A stretch of DNA of 64,000 nucleotides, taken from contig JAJFFV010000001.1 in assembly GCA_021776475.1 (NCBI GenBank), forward strand, positions 156,177-220,176. Reading direction: 5' to 3'. This document shows positions 37,612 through 47,770 of this stretch, in pieces. Each line of letters starts with the position of its first letter. The first letter of the stretch is position 1. Source of the DNA: Parvularculaceae bacterium (lineage in GTDB: Bacteria; Pseudomonadota; Alphaproteobacteria; Caulobacterales; Parvularculaceae). The notes beneath the pieces are model-generated. The model was not told the DNA's origin. It made no database searches and saw only the letters and a list, made by a program, of their open reading frames with translations. Made by a program: the position numbers and the translations under genes.

Positions 37612-38025
37612 TCAGCTCCCGTCATTGACACTGATTACAGCGGTTGCCTCAATTTCAACTAAAGCTTCATCTTCAATAAGAGCGCTGACGACGACAACGC
37701 TCATCGCGGGAAAATGGCGACCAATGACACGGCGATAAGCTTCGCCTACTTGCCGCTGTTTTGCGAGGTACTCTTTCTTGTCGGTCACATACCAGGTAAG
37801 GCGCACAATGTCGCTCGGTGCGCCGCCGCTGGCCTCAACGATCTCGACAATATTGCGCAGGGATTGTTCCATCTGACCGACAAAATCACGCGCCTCAAAA
37901 ACCTGATCCTTGTTCCAGCCAATCTGCCCTCCGACATAAATTTCTCTCCCGCAGGCCAATACGCCGTTTGCGTACCCTTTAGCCGGTTTCCATCCTTCTG
38001 GTTGAATTGTTTTATGCATTATCAT
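37612..38025 (-). CDS. RidA-family (YjgF/YER057c/UK114) protein
   Basis: 137 residues, with GYANGVLACGREIYVGGQIGWN, GQMEQSLRNIVEIVEASGG and PAMSVVVVSALIEDEALVEIEATA (C-terminal Glu). RidA proteins hydrolyse reactive enamine/imine intermediates. In an operon that handles amino-substituted aromatic CoA esters, it could deaminate an enamine intermediate after ring reduction. The canonical active-site Arg is not obvious in VRLTWYV, so activity is uncertain. The start overlaps the thioesterase gene by 14 bases; a second ATG two codons later is also possible. Confidence 0.87.
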   Translation of the reverse strand: MIMHKTIQPEGWKPAKGYANGVLACGREIYVGGQIGWNKDQVFEARDFVGQMEQSLRNIVEIVEASGGAPSDIVRLTWYVTDKKEYLAKQRQVGEAYRRVIGRHFPAMSVVVVSALIEDEALVEIEATAVISVNDGS

Positions 38026-38443
38026 TCACCGGTTTGTTGATCTCATGTTCAAGTCGTGTGCGGATGTTATCAGGCCATCGCTGTGGTCGGCCCGTATGCT
38101 GATCTATAAAGACAAGCGTTGAGTTCATCTTCAAACGCTGTTGAGCGCCGCATATGGCGGTGATCATCAACGTGACACTGGAGCCGCCGATTTTTGTTGG
38201 CTCAAGCCGGAATTCGAGGTCTTCACCCAGCCGACTTGGCGCTGTAAAAACAATATCGATCACGGCGGTCGGCACCGCTGCTTCCATCGGCCCATGCAAT
38301 TCTTCAAACGACACCTGCAGCCTCGCAGCGAACCACTCCTCGACAGTTTCGTTGATCATTTCAAAATAGCGCGGATAAAAGACGATGCCCGCCGGGTCGC
38401 AGTGGCGAAAGCGCACTTTTTGGGCGTAAGAAAATGTGGTCAT
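38012..38443 (-). CDS. 4-hydroxybenzoyl-CoA-thioesterase-family (hotdog) acyl-CoA thioesterase
   Basis: 143 residues from ATG 38443, 1 base after the ligase stop. The upstream open extension lies within the ligase gene. The hotdog motif is seen as VRFRHCDPAGIVFYPRYFEMINETVEEWF with the catalytic Asp in CDPAG. It probably releases CoA from dead-end aromatic or ring-opened thioesters in the pathway encoded around it. Confidence 0.88.
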   Translation of the reverse strand: MTTFSYAQKVRFRHCDPAGIVFYPRYFEMINETVEEWFAARLQVSFEELHGPMEAAVPTAVIDIVFTAPSRLGEDLEFRLEPTKIGGSSVTLMITAICGAQQRLKMNSTLVFIDQHTGRPQRWPDNIRTRLEHEINKPVNDNA

Positions 38444-38444
38444 G

Positions 38445-40064
38445 TCAAGTGTCGTCCCGCAGCCGGAAGCGCTGGATCTTACCGGTTTGGGTTTTTGGCA
38501 AGGCGTCCGTGAAAACAACGGACCGTGGATATTTGTAAGGCGCAATTACTTCCTTCACATGATCTTGCAAGCGTTTGATAGTTTCATCAGAGGCAGAAAC
38601 GTTATTTGCAAGAACGATATGCGCCTCAACAATCTGTCCGCGCTCCTCATCAGGGGCGCCGACAACAGCGCATTCTTCCACATGCGGGTGAGCGAGCAAT
38701 GCAGCTTCCACTTCCGGCCCGGCGATATTGTATCCTGAAGACACGATCATATCATCATTGCGGGCGGCAAAATGGAAATATCCGTCTTCGTCCTGATGAA
38801 AGGCGTCACCGGTGATGTTCCATCCGTCCTCGACGTATGCTTCCTGGCGATCATCCGCGAGATAGCGACAACCGGTGGGCCCGCGCACAGCGAGGCGTCC
38901 GACTATGCCCGGCGCTACTTCCTTGAAGTCCTCATCGACAACTTTTGCTTCATACCCGAAGACCGGTTTACCGGTGCAGGCGGGATGAGAATCTCCGAAC
39001 CGGTTAGAGATAAAGATGTGCAGAAGTTCGGTCGCGCCAATGCCGTCCAGCATGGGTTTACCGGTTTTTCTCATCCAGTCTTCATAGACCGGCGCTGGCA
39101 GCGTTTCGCCGGCGGAGACAGCGGCGCGAAGAGAGGAAAGATCAGCACCTTCATCCATCGCTGCTAGCATGGCCCGGTAGGCCGTTGGCGCGGTGAAACA
39201 AACAGTCGCTTTGTAGGTCTCGATGATCTCGACAAGATTGGGCGGTGAGGCATTTTCGAGGAGCGCTGCTGCAGCACCGAATCGCAACGGGAAGACGGCA
39301 AGACCGCCAAGGCCAAAGGTGAAGGCAAGCGGTGGAGAGCCGACGAATACATCATCAGGCGTCACCCCAAGCACTTCCTTTGCGTAACCATCGGCGATAA
39401 TCATCAAATCACGATGGAAATGCATCGTCGCTTTCGGCAAGCCCGTAGTGCCCGATGTAAAGCCCAGCAACGCCACATCATCACGCCCTGTTTCGACCGC
39501 ATCGAACATCACAGATTTGGTAAGCGCCATGCGATCAAGCTCGGCATCGTGATTTGCGGTGCCATCGAAACCGACAACTTTGGTCAAGAACTTGCTGTCT
39601 TTTGCGCAAGCGACAATGTCATCCATTAACCTGGTGTCACACAGGGCAATATTGATCTTGGCCTTATCAACGATTTTGGCAAGCTCGCCGGCGCGCAGCA
39701 TCGGCATGGTATTAACAACCACCGCGCCGGCTTTCGTGGCCGCCAGCCAGCAGGCCACCATCGCCGGATTATTGGCCGAACGGACCAAGATACGGTTGCC
39801 GGGGCTGATGCCGAGATCTTCGACCAGCACATGCGCGATCCGGTTGGTCCAGTCGGCAAGCTCCTTATATGTGCGCTGGCGACCATTGCCGATTAGAGCT
39901 GTGTAATCACCGAAACCCTTTTCCACCATGACATCTGTGAGTTCCACTGCGGCATTCAGATACTCCGGATAATCAAATTTCTTCAGGAGATAATCAGGCT
40001 GCTGATCGCCAGGCGGCAAATTATCACGCGCGAATGTGTCTGTGTGTGCTGATGGTCCCAGCAT
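38445..40064 (-). CDS. 2-aminobenzoate-CoA ligase (benzoate-CoA ligase family)
   Basis: 539-residue ANL-superfamily adenylate-forming enzyme. P-loop LLGFTSGTTGLPKATMHFHRD, A5 motif DGIGATELLHIF, A7 region TGDAFHQDEDGYFHFAARNDDMI and the C-terminal lysine motif PKTQTGKIQRFRLR are all present. The aromatic-CoA-ligase look and the neighbouring 2-aminobenzoyl-CoA monooxygenase/reductase make anthranilate the likeliest substrate (AbmG-like). Benzoate, salicylate or another ring acid cannot be excluded. A GGAGGAAG ribosome site lies in the end of the acyl-CoA dehydrogenase gene. Confidence 0.88.
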   Translation of the reverse strand: MLGPSAHTDTFARDNLPPGDQQPDYLLKKFDYPEYLNAAVELTDVMVEKGFGDYTALIGNGRQRTYKELADWTNRIAHVLVEDLGISPGNRILVRSANNPAMVACWLAATKAGAVVVNTMPMLRAGELAKIVDKAKINIALCDTRLMDDIVACAKDSKFLTKVVGFDGTANHDAELDRMALTKSVMFDAVETGRDDVALLGFTSGTTGLPKATMHFHRDLMIIADGYAKEVLGVTPDDVFVGSPPLAFTFGLGGLAVFPLRFGAAAALLENASPPNLVEIIETYKATVCFTAPTAYRAMLAAMDEGADLSSLRAAVSAGETLPAPVYEDWMRKTGKPMLDGIGATELLHIFISNRFGDSHPACTGKPVFGYEAKVVDEDFKEVAPGIVGRLAVRGPTGCRYLADDRQEAYVEDGWNITGDAFHQDEDGYFHFAARNDDMIVSSGYNIAGPEVEAALLAHPHVEECAVVGAPDEERGQIVEAHIVLANNVSASDETIKRLQDHVKEVIAPYKYPRSVVFTDALPKTQTGKIQRFRLRDDT

Positions 40065-40065
40065 A

Positions 40066-41220
40066 TCAGCTTCCTCCTATCGAATTCGCCAGCGTCTGCC
40101 GCGCGATGATGACTTTCTGCACGTCCGATGCACCCTCGTAAATTCTGAGCGCACGAATTTCCCGGTACAGGGATTCCACGATGTGGCCCTTGCGGACACC
40201 TTCAGCACCGTGGATCTGTACGGCCTTGTCGATCACTTGTTGTGCCTGCTCTGTTGAGAAGAGCTTGGCCATCGCCGCTTCGCGGCTGATCCGTGGGGCG
40301 CCTGAATCTTTCAACCAGGCGGCGCGATAAACGAGGAGCGCAGCCGCGTCGACATCGAGCGCCATGTCAGCAACATGCCCCTGCACCATTTGCAGGTCGA
40401 ACAATGGTGCGCCGAAGAGTTTCCGCGCCTGCACACGGCTAATGGTCTCGTCGAGTGCCCGGCGTGCAAAGCCGAGCGCTGCGGCTGCCACGGTTGAGCG
40501 GAACACATCGAGAACGGACATGCAGATTTTGAAACCGGCGCCGGATTTACCGATCATCGCCGCTGCTGGTATGCGGCAATTATCGAACACAAGGCGCGCC
40601 AATGGGTGCGGGGCAACAGCTTCAAGCCGTTCGGCAACCGTGAAGCCTGGCGTTTCTGCTGGTACCAGAAATGCGGAGATGCCCTTTGCGCCTTTCCCCT
40701 CGCCAGTGCGCGCAAAAACCGTATACAGATCAGCAATGCCGCCGTTGGATATCCATGTTTTTTCGCCGTTCAGAACGTAGCTGTCACCCTCGAGGCGGGC
40801 GCTGGTGGCGATATTGGCAACGTCAGAACCGGAGGCGGGCTCGGTCAGCGCAAAGGCGGAAATCGCGGTACCGCTTCTGGTTTTCGCCAGCCATTTTTGC
40901 TGATCCGGTGCACCATAAAGCGACACCGCCCCCATTCCCAGCCCCTGCATGGCGAAAGCGAAGTCGGCGAGACCATCATGGCGCGCCAAGGTTTCCCGGA
41001 TAAGACAAAGCGAGCGAACGTCAAGCGTCTCGCTAACCCTGGCACCTGAGTGCTGCAGGATTCCCGCTTCACCTAGTTTGGCCACAAGCTCACGGCATGC
41101 GGCATCCACATCGTTGTGCGCGACTGGCAAATTAGCCGAACACCAAGATTCAATCTCTATCGCCAGCAGGCGGTGACGGTCTTCAAAGAACGGCCAGTTG
41201 CGGTAGGTAGTGTCAGCCAT
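40066..41220 (-). CDS. acyl-CoA dehydrogenase
   Basis: 384 residues from ATG 41220, overlapping the enoyl-CoA hydratase stop as TGATG. Motifs include [38 protein letters not shown], and the C-terminal [23 protein letters not shown] with the catalytic-base Glu position. An FAD-dependent alpha,beta-desaturase, presumably acting on a ring-opened or ring-reduced CoA thioester of the pathway. It counterparts the acyl-CoA dehydrogenase of known 2-aminobenzoate clusters. Confidence 0.92.
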   Translation of the reverse strand: MADTTYRNWPFFEDRHRLLAIEIESWCSANLPVAHNDVDAACRELVAKLGEAGILQHSGARVSETLDVRSLCLIRETLARHDGLADFAFAMQGLGMGAVSLYGAPDQQKWLAKTRSGTAISAFALTEPASGSDVANIATSARLEGDSYVLNGEKTWISNGGIADLYTVFARTGEGKGAKGISAFLVPAETPGFTVAERLEAVAPHPLARLVFDNCRIPAAAMIGKSGAGFKICMSVLDVFRSTVAAAALGFARRALDETISRVQARKLFGAPLFDLQMVQGHVADMALDVDAAALLVYRAAWLKDSGAPRISREAAMAKLFSTEQAQQVIDKAVQIHGAEGVRKGHIVESLYREIRALRIYEGASDVQKVIIARQTLANSIGGS

Positions 41221-42032
41221 CAATTTCCCTCAAAAACCGGTTTTTCTTTGACAACAAAAGCGTTGTAGGCCCGCTCAAAGTCTTGTGTCTGCATACAGAT
41301 CGCCTGCGCTTGCGCCTCTGCTTCAATTGCCTGTTCGATGCTCATTGACCATTCTTGGGCGAGCATGGTTTTGGTCATCATATGCGCAAAGTTGGGACCG
41401 GCGGTGATACGGCGCGCCAGCGCCATAGCCTCACCTTCAAGGTCGGTGGCAGCGACGAGCTTGTTGAAGAAACCCCATCGCTCTCCTTCTTCCGCGCTCA
41501 TTGAGCGACCCGTATAGAGAAGTTCGGCGGTGCGCCCTTGCCCGATAATCCGTGGCAGGATCGCACACGCCCCCATGTCGCAGCCGGCTAGCCCAACACG
41601 GGTGAACAGGAACGCGGTTTTTGATTCCGGCGTCGCGATCCGCAGATCGGCGACCATCGCGATAATCGCTCCGGCCCCGACACAGACACCATCAATAGCT
41701 GCAATGACTGGTTTGCTGCAATTGATCATTGCCTTGACGAGATCCCCGGTCATACGCGTGAATTCAAGTAGGCCCTTCATATCCTTTTTGACCAGTGGAC
41801 CGATGATATCGTGAACATCACCGCCGGATGAGAAGTTACCACCGTTTGATGCAAACACGACCACATCAACGTCCTCCGCATAAGGAAGCTCGCGGAACCA
41901 GTCGCGCAACTCCGCATAACTGTCGAACGTCAATGGATTTTTGCGTTCCGGTCTGTCGAGCGATACGGTCGCGATACCATCATCAATTTGGCACTTGAAA
42001 TGTTTCGGCTTTTTGTCGGCCATCAAGGTCAT
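41220..42032 (-). CDS. enoyl-CoA hydratase/isomerase family protein
   Basis: 270 residues of the crotonase fold. The oxyanion-hole elements are [17 protein letters not shown] and [22 protein letters not shown]. The usual catalytic-Glu region reads [20 protein letters not shown], with Asp/Cys where GG or E often occurs, so chemistry other than simple hydration (for example ring cleavage) is possible. The start overlaps the MarR gene stop by 4 bases. Confidence 0.9.
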   Translation of the reverse strand: MTLMADKKPKHFKCQIDDGIATVSLDRPERKNPLTFDSYAELRDWFRELPYAEDVDVVVFASNGGNFSSGGDVHDIIGPLVKKDMKGLLEFTRMTGDLVKAMINCSKPVIAAIDGVCVGAGAIIAMVADLRIATPESKTAFLFTRVGLAGCDMGACAILPRIIGQGRTAELLYTGRSMSAEEGERWGFFNKLVAATDLEGEAMALARRITAGPNFAHMMTKTMLAQEWSMSIEQAIEAEAQAQAICMQTQDFERAYNAFVVKEKPVFEGN

Positions 42033-42538
42033 TTACCGGTCTCCTTCATCTTTTCGAGACGCATCCTGATTTTTTTCAACTGCGCGATCATTTGTGCAGC
42101 GTAGTCAGCTGGCACATCGGCTAACAATTTATCGACCCATTCTTCATGATCCGAAGCGAGATCAGAAAACTCCTCTCTGCCTCTTTGGGTAAGTCGAACG
42201 ACTTTTGCCCGGCGGTCGCCTTCGACGGGCACCCGCATGATTTGCCCGCCAGCGACAAGCCGGTCAACGATCCCTGTGACGTTGCCGTTGGAGACTTTCA
42301 GAGCATCTGAAAGCTGACTCATCCGCAATCCATTTTTTTCTCTATAAAGTGCCGCCATTACGTCAAATCGCGGCAACGTTGATCGGTGACTAACGCGCAA
42401 CTTGTCGCGGATCTCGCTTTCGATCATCCTTGAGGTTTTAAGCAGCCCCAGCCACACCCGTAACCGCGCTTTTGACGCTAGCTCATCAGTGTTCGCTGGC
42501 GCGACTTTCTTTTGCTTCAAACGCGAACCGGTACTCAT
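42029..42538 (-). CDS. MarR-family transcriptional regulator
   Basis: 169 residues from ATG 42538 ([11 protein letters not shown]); the open extension upstream lies in the SDR gene. The winged helix shows [50 protein letters not shown]. It is embedded in the aromatic operon, overlapping its neighbours at both ends by 4 bases, so it is likely a pathway-specific repressor relieved by an aromatic CoA thioester. That ligand is inferred from BadR/HcaR-type relatives. Confidence 0.92.
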   Translation of the reverse strand: MSTGSRLKQKKVAPANTDELASKARLRVWLGLLKTSRMIESEIRDKLRVSHRSTLPRFDVMAALYREKNGLRMSQLSDALKVSNGNVTGIVDRLVAGGQIMRVPVEGDRRAKVVRLTQRGREEFSDLASDHEEWVDKLLADVPADYAAQMIAQLKKIRMRLEKMKETGK

Positions 42539-43296
42539 ACTTCTCCTCCCGATATTGATATAGCTTGCCCGGTTACGGATTTTGCACCTTCTCCGCACAG
42601 CCAAAGCACTGTTTCTGCAATCTCTGCAGGCAGAATAAATCGTCCTTGTGGGTTGTCTCGTCGTAATGTTTTCTTCGCCTCTTCGCGAGACATGCCGGTT
42701 TTTTTTTCGATATTTTTGAGCGTCCGCTCTAGCAAAGCGGTTTCGGTATACCCGGGACAAACGGCGTTGACGGTGACGCCAGTACGAGCGAGTTCCAGCG
42801 CCAGGGACCGGGTCATGCCGACAACACCATGTTTTGCTGCACAATATGCACTGACATAGCCATAGCCTTTGAGCCCTGCAGTTGAGGCAACTGCAATCAG
42901 CCGCCCCCAGTCTGCTTGCACCATTTGTGCTTGCACTGCCTGCCAGATATTGAAAACGCCGAGGAGATTTACCTCCAGCATGGCGCGGAAATCGTCTCCG
43001 GTTATTTTCGCAAAGGGCTTGCTCTCGGCAGCACCTGCATTGGCAACGACAATGTGAATTGGGCCGGTTGTTTCGGCTGCTTTACCACAACTGGTTTTTA
43101 CCGCGTCGCTATCCGTCACATCGCAAACTACATAGTTGATAGCAGGATGTGCCGTTGCCATTTCTTGTAACGGCGCCTCGCGGCGTCCCGTAATGGTGAC
43201 TACTGCACCAGCGTTCACAAGACCAACGGCAATCGCGGCACCGACCCCGGTACCTCCGCCCGTTACCAGCGCATGTTTACCGCAAAGATCAGCCAT
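42535..43296 (-). CDS. short-chain dehydrogenase/reductase (3-hydroxyacyl-CoA dehydrogenase type)
   Basis: 253 residues. The Rossmann motif is ALVTGGGTGVGAAIA, then VVANAG, the catalytic Ser in AVASTAGLKG and YxxxK in SAYCAAKHG; the C-terminus is [11 protein letters not shown]. Start ATG 43296 has GGAAGG upstream; one codon earlier is a GTG. It is probably an alcohol dehydrogenation step on the CoA-bound intermediate. Third in order from the operon head counting from the regulator side. Confidence 0.9.
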   Translation of the reverse strand: MADLCGKHALVTGGGTGVGAAIAVGLVNAGAVVTITGRREAPLQEMATAHPAINYVVCDVTDSDAVKTSCGKAAETTGPIHIVVANAGAAESKPFAKITGDDFRAMLEVNLLGVFNIWQAVQAQMVQADWGRLIAVASTAGLKGYGYVSAYCAAKHGVVGMTRSLALELARTGVTVNAVCPGYTETALLERTLKNIEKKTGMSREEAKKTLRRDNPQGRFILPAEIAETVLWLCGEGAKSVTGQAISISGGEV

Positions 43297-43299
43297 CAC

Positions 43300-45594
43300 T
43301 TACACCTTCCCTGTCATGGCATCTTCGCGCTCTGCGAGCCGCCACAATTGATCGCGACCTGCCAGGTATGGGTCGGGCCATCTCTCGTGACGGTCCCCGA
43401 GTGCACTGGCCGCATGCAGGGTCCAGTATGGATCGGCAAGATGTGGCCTCGCAAGGCAGACAAGATCAGCCCGACCCGCCATCAAGATAGAGTTGATATG
43501 ATCCGGCTCGTAGATGTTGCCGACGGCCATTGTACAAATGCCGGTCTCGTTCCGTATACGGTCGGAGAATGGTGTTTGAAACATACGGCCGTAAACCGGT
43601 GCCGCGTCCACAGAAGTCTGGCCCGCGGACACATCGATAATATCCACCCCAGCCTCATGGAACATGCAGGCAATGCTGACGGCCTCGTCGGGTGTGACAC
43701 CCTCCTCACCCAACCAGTCATTCGCGGAAATTCTGACAGCCATCGGTTTGGCTACTGGCCAGGCAGCGCGCATGGCAGCAAACACTTCAAGCGGAAAGCA
43801 CATCCTGTTTTCAAGGCGACCGCCATATTTATCCTGGCGGACATTCGACTTAGGTGAGATGAAGGAGGAAATGAGATAACCGTGGGCGGCGTGCAGCTCG
43901 ATCATGTCGAAACCGGCACGGTCCGCCATGTGTACAGCCGCCACAAATTCTTCCCGGATCCGATCCATATCGTCCCGGTCCATCTCTTTTGGTACCGCAT
44001 TTTGAGGTGACCATGAACGAGCAGATGCCGAGAGCAGAGGCCAATTGCCTTTGCTGAGCGGCGCATCCATCTCTTCCCAGCCAAGTTGGGTTGAGCCTTT
44101 GCGTCCCGAATGACCGATCTGGCAGCATATTTTCGCCTCTGTTTCATCGTGTACGAAACTTGTGAGGCGCTTCCAAGCTTCCTCATGCTCTGGCGCGTAT
44201 AGGCCTGTGCAGCCAGGCGTGATACGGCCTTCCGGCGAAACACATGTCATTTCTGTATAGACAAGGCCTGCACCACCCTTGGCGCGCTCGCCATAGTGCA
44301 CAAAATGCCAGTCGGTCGGACAGCCATCAATCGCTTTATATTGCGCCATGGGCGAGACAACGACGCGGTTTTTCAACGCCATATCGCGCAGCCGAAAAGG
44401 CGCAAACATCGGCGCGCGCTTCGTTGCGCTGTTGCTTGCCCCAGCTTGTTCCTGAAACCAGCGCTCAGCAGCTTCAAGCCATTGGGCGTCGCGCAGGCGC
44501 AGGTTTTCGTGACTGATCCGCTGTGAGCGGGTCAGCAGTGAATAATTAAACTGGACCGGGTCGAGTGTGAAGTAGCGCTCGACATCCTCAAACCATTCGA
44601 CAGAGTTGCGGGCGGCAGATTGCAAGCGCAAGACTTCCAGACGGCGCTCGTCTTCATATTTTGCGAACGCTTCAGATAGGGACTTTTCTGTATGCAGATA
44701 CTCCGCTAACGCAATCGCACTTTCCAGTGCGAGTTTGGTACCAGAGCCAATCGAAAAATGTGCTGTTGCCGCAGCATCGCCCATCAGGACGATATTCTCA
44801 TGCGACCAGTGTTCGCAAAGAACACGGGGGAAATTCAGCCAGGCCGAGCCTCTGATATGGGTCGCATTTGACATCAGAGCGTGGCCACCGAGGTAGTTTT
44901 TGAAGATCTGTTCACATGCTGTGATCGAATCTTGTTGGCTCATCTCAGCAAAACCGTAATTGTTCCAGGTTTCTTCAGTGCATTCGACGATGAACGTCGC
45001 CGTATCATCGTCAAACTGGTAAGCATGAGCCCAGACCCAGCCCTTGTCTGTCTGTTCAAAAATAAAGGTAAAGGCGTCATCAAATTTCTGACGGGTGCCG
45101 AGCCAGACAAACTTGCATTTGCGAGTATCAATGTCGGGCTTGAAATGATCTGCGAATTCTGCACGCGCTATGGAATTTAACCCGTCTGCAGCGACCACGA
45201 GATCGTACGCGCGCGCGAGGTCCGCGACACTTTCTGTTTCTGTTTCAAAATTGAGATCGACATCGAGTTCACGCGCTCGTTGTTGAAGCAGGACCAACAA
45301 CTGCTTGCGGCCAATGCCGCAAAAACCATGACCTGTAGACAAGGTTCTGACACCCGCATGATGCACCGCAATGTCGTCCCAATAAGCGAAGGACGCTCTT
45401 ATGGCGGCAGCACTTGTCGGGTCGTTTTGCGCGAGATTGTCCAGGGTTTCATCAGAAAGAACGACCCCCCAACCGAATGTATCATCCGGCTTGTTGCGCT
45501 CTATGACCTTTATTTCGTGAGACGGGTCGCGCAATTTTAGTGAAATCGCGAAGTAAAGACCGGCTGGTCCGCCACCAAGACAGGCAATTCTCAA
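43300..45594 (-). CDS. 2-aminobenzoyl-CoA monooxygenase/reductase (bifunctional flavoprotein)
   Basis: About 764 residues. The N-terminal half is an FAD aromatic hydroxylase: [20 protein letters not shown] motif [14 protein letters not shown] motif [18 protein letters not shown]. The C-terminal half is an Old Yellow Enzyme barrel: [55 protein letters not shown]. This fusion is the signature of the anthranilate CoA route, where one protein hydroxylates and reduces the ring; databases also name it salicylyl-CoA 5-hydroxylase/oxidoreductase. I choose TTG 45594 with GGAGGG upstream, since the GG-GPAG motif must be near the start; the frame opens 90 codons earlier. It heads the operon. Confidence 0.9.
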   Translation of the reverse strand: MRIACLGGGPAGLYFAISLKLRDPSHEIKVIERNKPDDTFGWGVVLSDETLDNLAQNDPTSAAAIRASFAYWDDIAVHHAGVRTLSTGHGFCGIGRKQLLVLLQQRARELDVDLNFETETESVADLARAYDLVVAADGLNSIARAEFADHFKPDIDTRKCKFVWLGTRQKFDDAFTFIFEQTDKGWVWAHAYQFDDDTATFIVECTEETWNNYGFAEMSQQDSITACEQIFKNYLGGHALMSNATHIRGSAWLNFPRVLCEHWSHENIVLMGDAAATAHFSIGSGTKLALESAIALAEYLHTEKSLSEAFAKYEDERRLEVLRLQSAARNSVEWFEDVERYFTLDPVQFNYSLLTRSQRISHENLRLRDAQWLEAAERWFQEQAGASNSATKRAPMFAPFRLRDMALKNRVVVSPMAQYKAIDGCPTDWHFVHYGERAKGGAGLVYTEMTCVSPEGRITPGCTGLYAPEHEEAWKRLTSFVHDETEAKICCQIGHSGRKGSTQLGWEEMDAPLSKGNWPLLSASARSWSPQNAVPKEMDRDDMDRIREEFVAAVHMADRAGFDMIELHAAHGYLISSFISPKSNVRQDKYGGRLENRMCFPLEVFAAMRAAWPVAKPMAVRISANDWLGEEGVTPDEAVSIACMFHEAGVDIIDVSAGQTSVDAAPVYGRMFQTPFSDRIRNETGICTMAVGNIYEPDHINSILMAGRADLVCLARPHLADPYWTLHAASALGDRHERWPDPYLAGRDQLWRLAEREDAMTGKV

Positions 45595-45808
45595 TGCCCT
45601 ACCCTCCCACCATTCGTGACCCACAGCACGTTGATGCTCATGTGACACTGTTTCTGCCGAGGTTTTAACCTTCCTCAAGTGATATTTCAAGCTTGAATAT
45701 TTTTCAGTTGAACTTAATTCTGAGCCCATTTTTTTTGCAGATTGGGGACCAAGACAGTCGCATCGATTTGTCGTATCAACGGAAAACCCACGAATCGAGG
45801 TCTGCTTA

Positions 45809-47770
45809 ATGAATCCCGTTAGTATTGATACTGATAACAATATCGCGATTGTCACCATCGACAACCCACCAGTGAATGCACTTTCTCATAGTGTACGCGT
45901 TGGGCTGCTGGCAGCGGTGCAGAAAATTGACACAGATGATACTATCCACGGTGCGATTCTCCTCTGTGCCGGGAGCACCTTTATCGCCGGTGCTGACATT
46001 CGAGAATTTGGCCAACCGCCGAAGGAGCCGAGCTTACCGGATGTTATCGACCGCATTGAACGATCAGACAAACCATGGGTCACGGCGATTCACGGAACGG
46101 CTCTAGGTGGTGGGCTGGAAGTCGCGCTTGGGTGTCACTATCGGATCACCGAAAGCGAAGCCACTCTCGGATTCCCGGAAGTTAATCTGGGGCTTATTCC
46201 CGGCGCCGGCGGCACGATTCGTACGCCTCGGCTGATTGCACTGGATCACGCGGTCACTCTGGTAACAGGCGGCAAGAAGATTGGCGCCGCGCAGGCGAAG
46301 GCGTGGGGTATCACTGATCAGATATTCGAAGGCGATCCAAGAAGCGGTGGCCTGGCCTTTTTCAAAACCGTAGCGGGTAAGCCCCTACCCGATCCGATTT
46401 CGCAGCGACCACCAAAAAGTTTCCCCGGTGATGCTGAATGGGAGGAGATCTTTTCACAGGTGCGCAAGCGCGCAAAAGGCGCCCTGGCACCTTTAGAGGC
46501 GGCAAAGGCAATTCGCGATGCTTTGATCCTGCCTGTTAATGACGCTTTGGCGAAGGAACGGGCGCGATTTGTGACCTTACGGGATGGTGATCAATCGAAA
46601 GCCTTGCGGCATATGTTTTTTGCAGAAAATTCGGCATCCAAACTGCCAGAACTCAAAGGCATTGCACCGAGAAATATTGTCCACGTTGGCATCGTTGGGG
46701 GTGGCACCATGGGCACTGGTATCGCAACTGCCTGTTTATTAGCGACAAGGATTGTCACGATGGTTGAGCAGGACGATGCCGCGCTTCAAAAAGGCCTCAA
46801 GAGTGTTCGATCACATCTCGACAGCAGCCTCAAACGCGGCATTGTTGATCAGGTTACGTATAACAAAATGCTCAAAAACCTGACAGGGGCCGCTACATTC
46901 GAGGCGTTTGCGGACGCTGACCTGGTGATCGAAGCAGTGTTCGAAGATATGGCTCTCAAAAAGAAGATCTTCGCTAAGCTGGATGCGGCCACACGTGACG
47001 ACGCGATTTTGGCGACCAACACTTCATACCTTGATGTCAATGAGATCGCTGGCACAGTGACGGATCCCTCCCGCGTTGTTGGCTTGCACTTTTTTTCACC
47101 AGCACATGTGATGAAGCTCCTGGAGGTCATCCGTACTGATACGGTCTCATCTGAAACTTTGACGACCGTCTTTTCTTTCGCAAAGCTCCTGAAGAAGATA
47201 GCGGTGCCCGCTGGCGTCTGCGACGGGTTCATTGGCAATCGGATCCTGTCAGCTTATCGCAAGCAATGCGACTATATGCTGGAAGATGGCGCCCTCCCCC
47301 AGGAGATTGATGCCGCGATGACTGGATTTGGTTTTCCCATGGGCATTTTTGCTATGCAGGATCTCGCCGGGCTGGATATTGGCTGGGCGACCCGCAAACG
47401 CCTGGCAGCAACGCGCGATCCTAATGAGCGCTATGTATCGATAGCGGATCGCCTGTGCGAACTTGGACGTTTTGGCCGCAAAACCGGGGCCGGATGGTAT
47501 CTTTATGCGGAGGGATCAACAAAAAGCGAAATTGACCCATTGGTCGAGGAGATTATTCTTGAAGAAGCCGCGAAAAAGGAGATCGCGCGCAAGTCGTTCA
47601 GTTTGGATGAAATCATGCGGCGCATCCTCGAGGCCATGCAGCGCGAGGGCGAAGTGATTCTTGAACAAGGCATCGCCGCAAGCCCGGAAGCAATTGATGT
47701 TGTAATGGTGAACGGCTATGGCTTCCCGCGCTGGCGGGGCGGGCCGATGTTTATGAGGACAAAAGACTAA
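45809..47770 (+). CDS. 3-hydroxyacyl-CoA dehydrogenase / enoyl-CoA hydratase (FadB/FadJ-like), C-terminus apparently cut short
   Basis: 653 residues. The crotonase domain is first ([40 protein letters not shown]). The NAD-binding 3-hydroxyacyl-CoA dehydrogenase domain follows ([46 protein letters not shown]) with two C-terminal helical repeats. Homologues usually continue about 45 residues after [13 protein letters not shown]; here the frame gives MRTKD and stops, overlapping the antiporter 3' end. It is divergent from the aromatic operon across 214 bases and likely supplies hydration/dehydrogenation for it. Confidence 0.9.
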   Translation: MNPVSIDTDNNIAIVTIDNPPVNALSHSVRVGLLAAVQKIDTDDTIHGAILLCAGSTFIAGADIREFGQPPKEPSLPDVIDRIERSDKPWVTAIHGTALGGGLEVALGCHYRITESEATLGFPEVNLGLIPGAGGTIRTPRLIALDHAVTLVTGGKKIGAAQAKAWGITDQIFEGDPRSGGLAFFKTVAGKPLPDPISQRPPKSFPGDAEWEEIFSQVRKRAKGALAPLEAAKAIRDALILPVNDALAKERARFVTLRDGDQSKALRHMFFAENSASKLPELKGIAPRNIVHVGIVGGGTMGTGIATACLLATRIVTMVEQDDAALQKGLKSVRSHLDSSLKRGIVDQVTYNKMLKNLTGAATFEAFADADLVIEAVFEDMALKKKIFAKLDAATRDDAILATNTSYLDVNEIAGTVTDPSRVVGLHFFSPAHVMKLLEVIRTDTVSSETLTTVFSFAKLLKKIAVPAGVCDGFIGNRILSAYRKQCDYMLEDGALPQEIDAAMTGFGFPMGIFAMQDLAGLDIGWATRKRLAATRDPNERYVSIADRLCELGRFGRKTGAGWYLYAEGSTKSEIDPLVEEIILEEAAKKEIARKSFSLDEIMRRILEAMQREGEVILEQGIAASPEAIDVVMVNGYGFPRWRGGPMFMRTKD

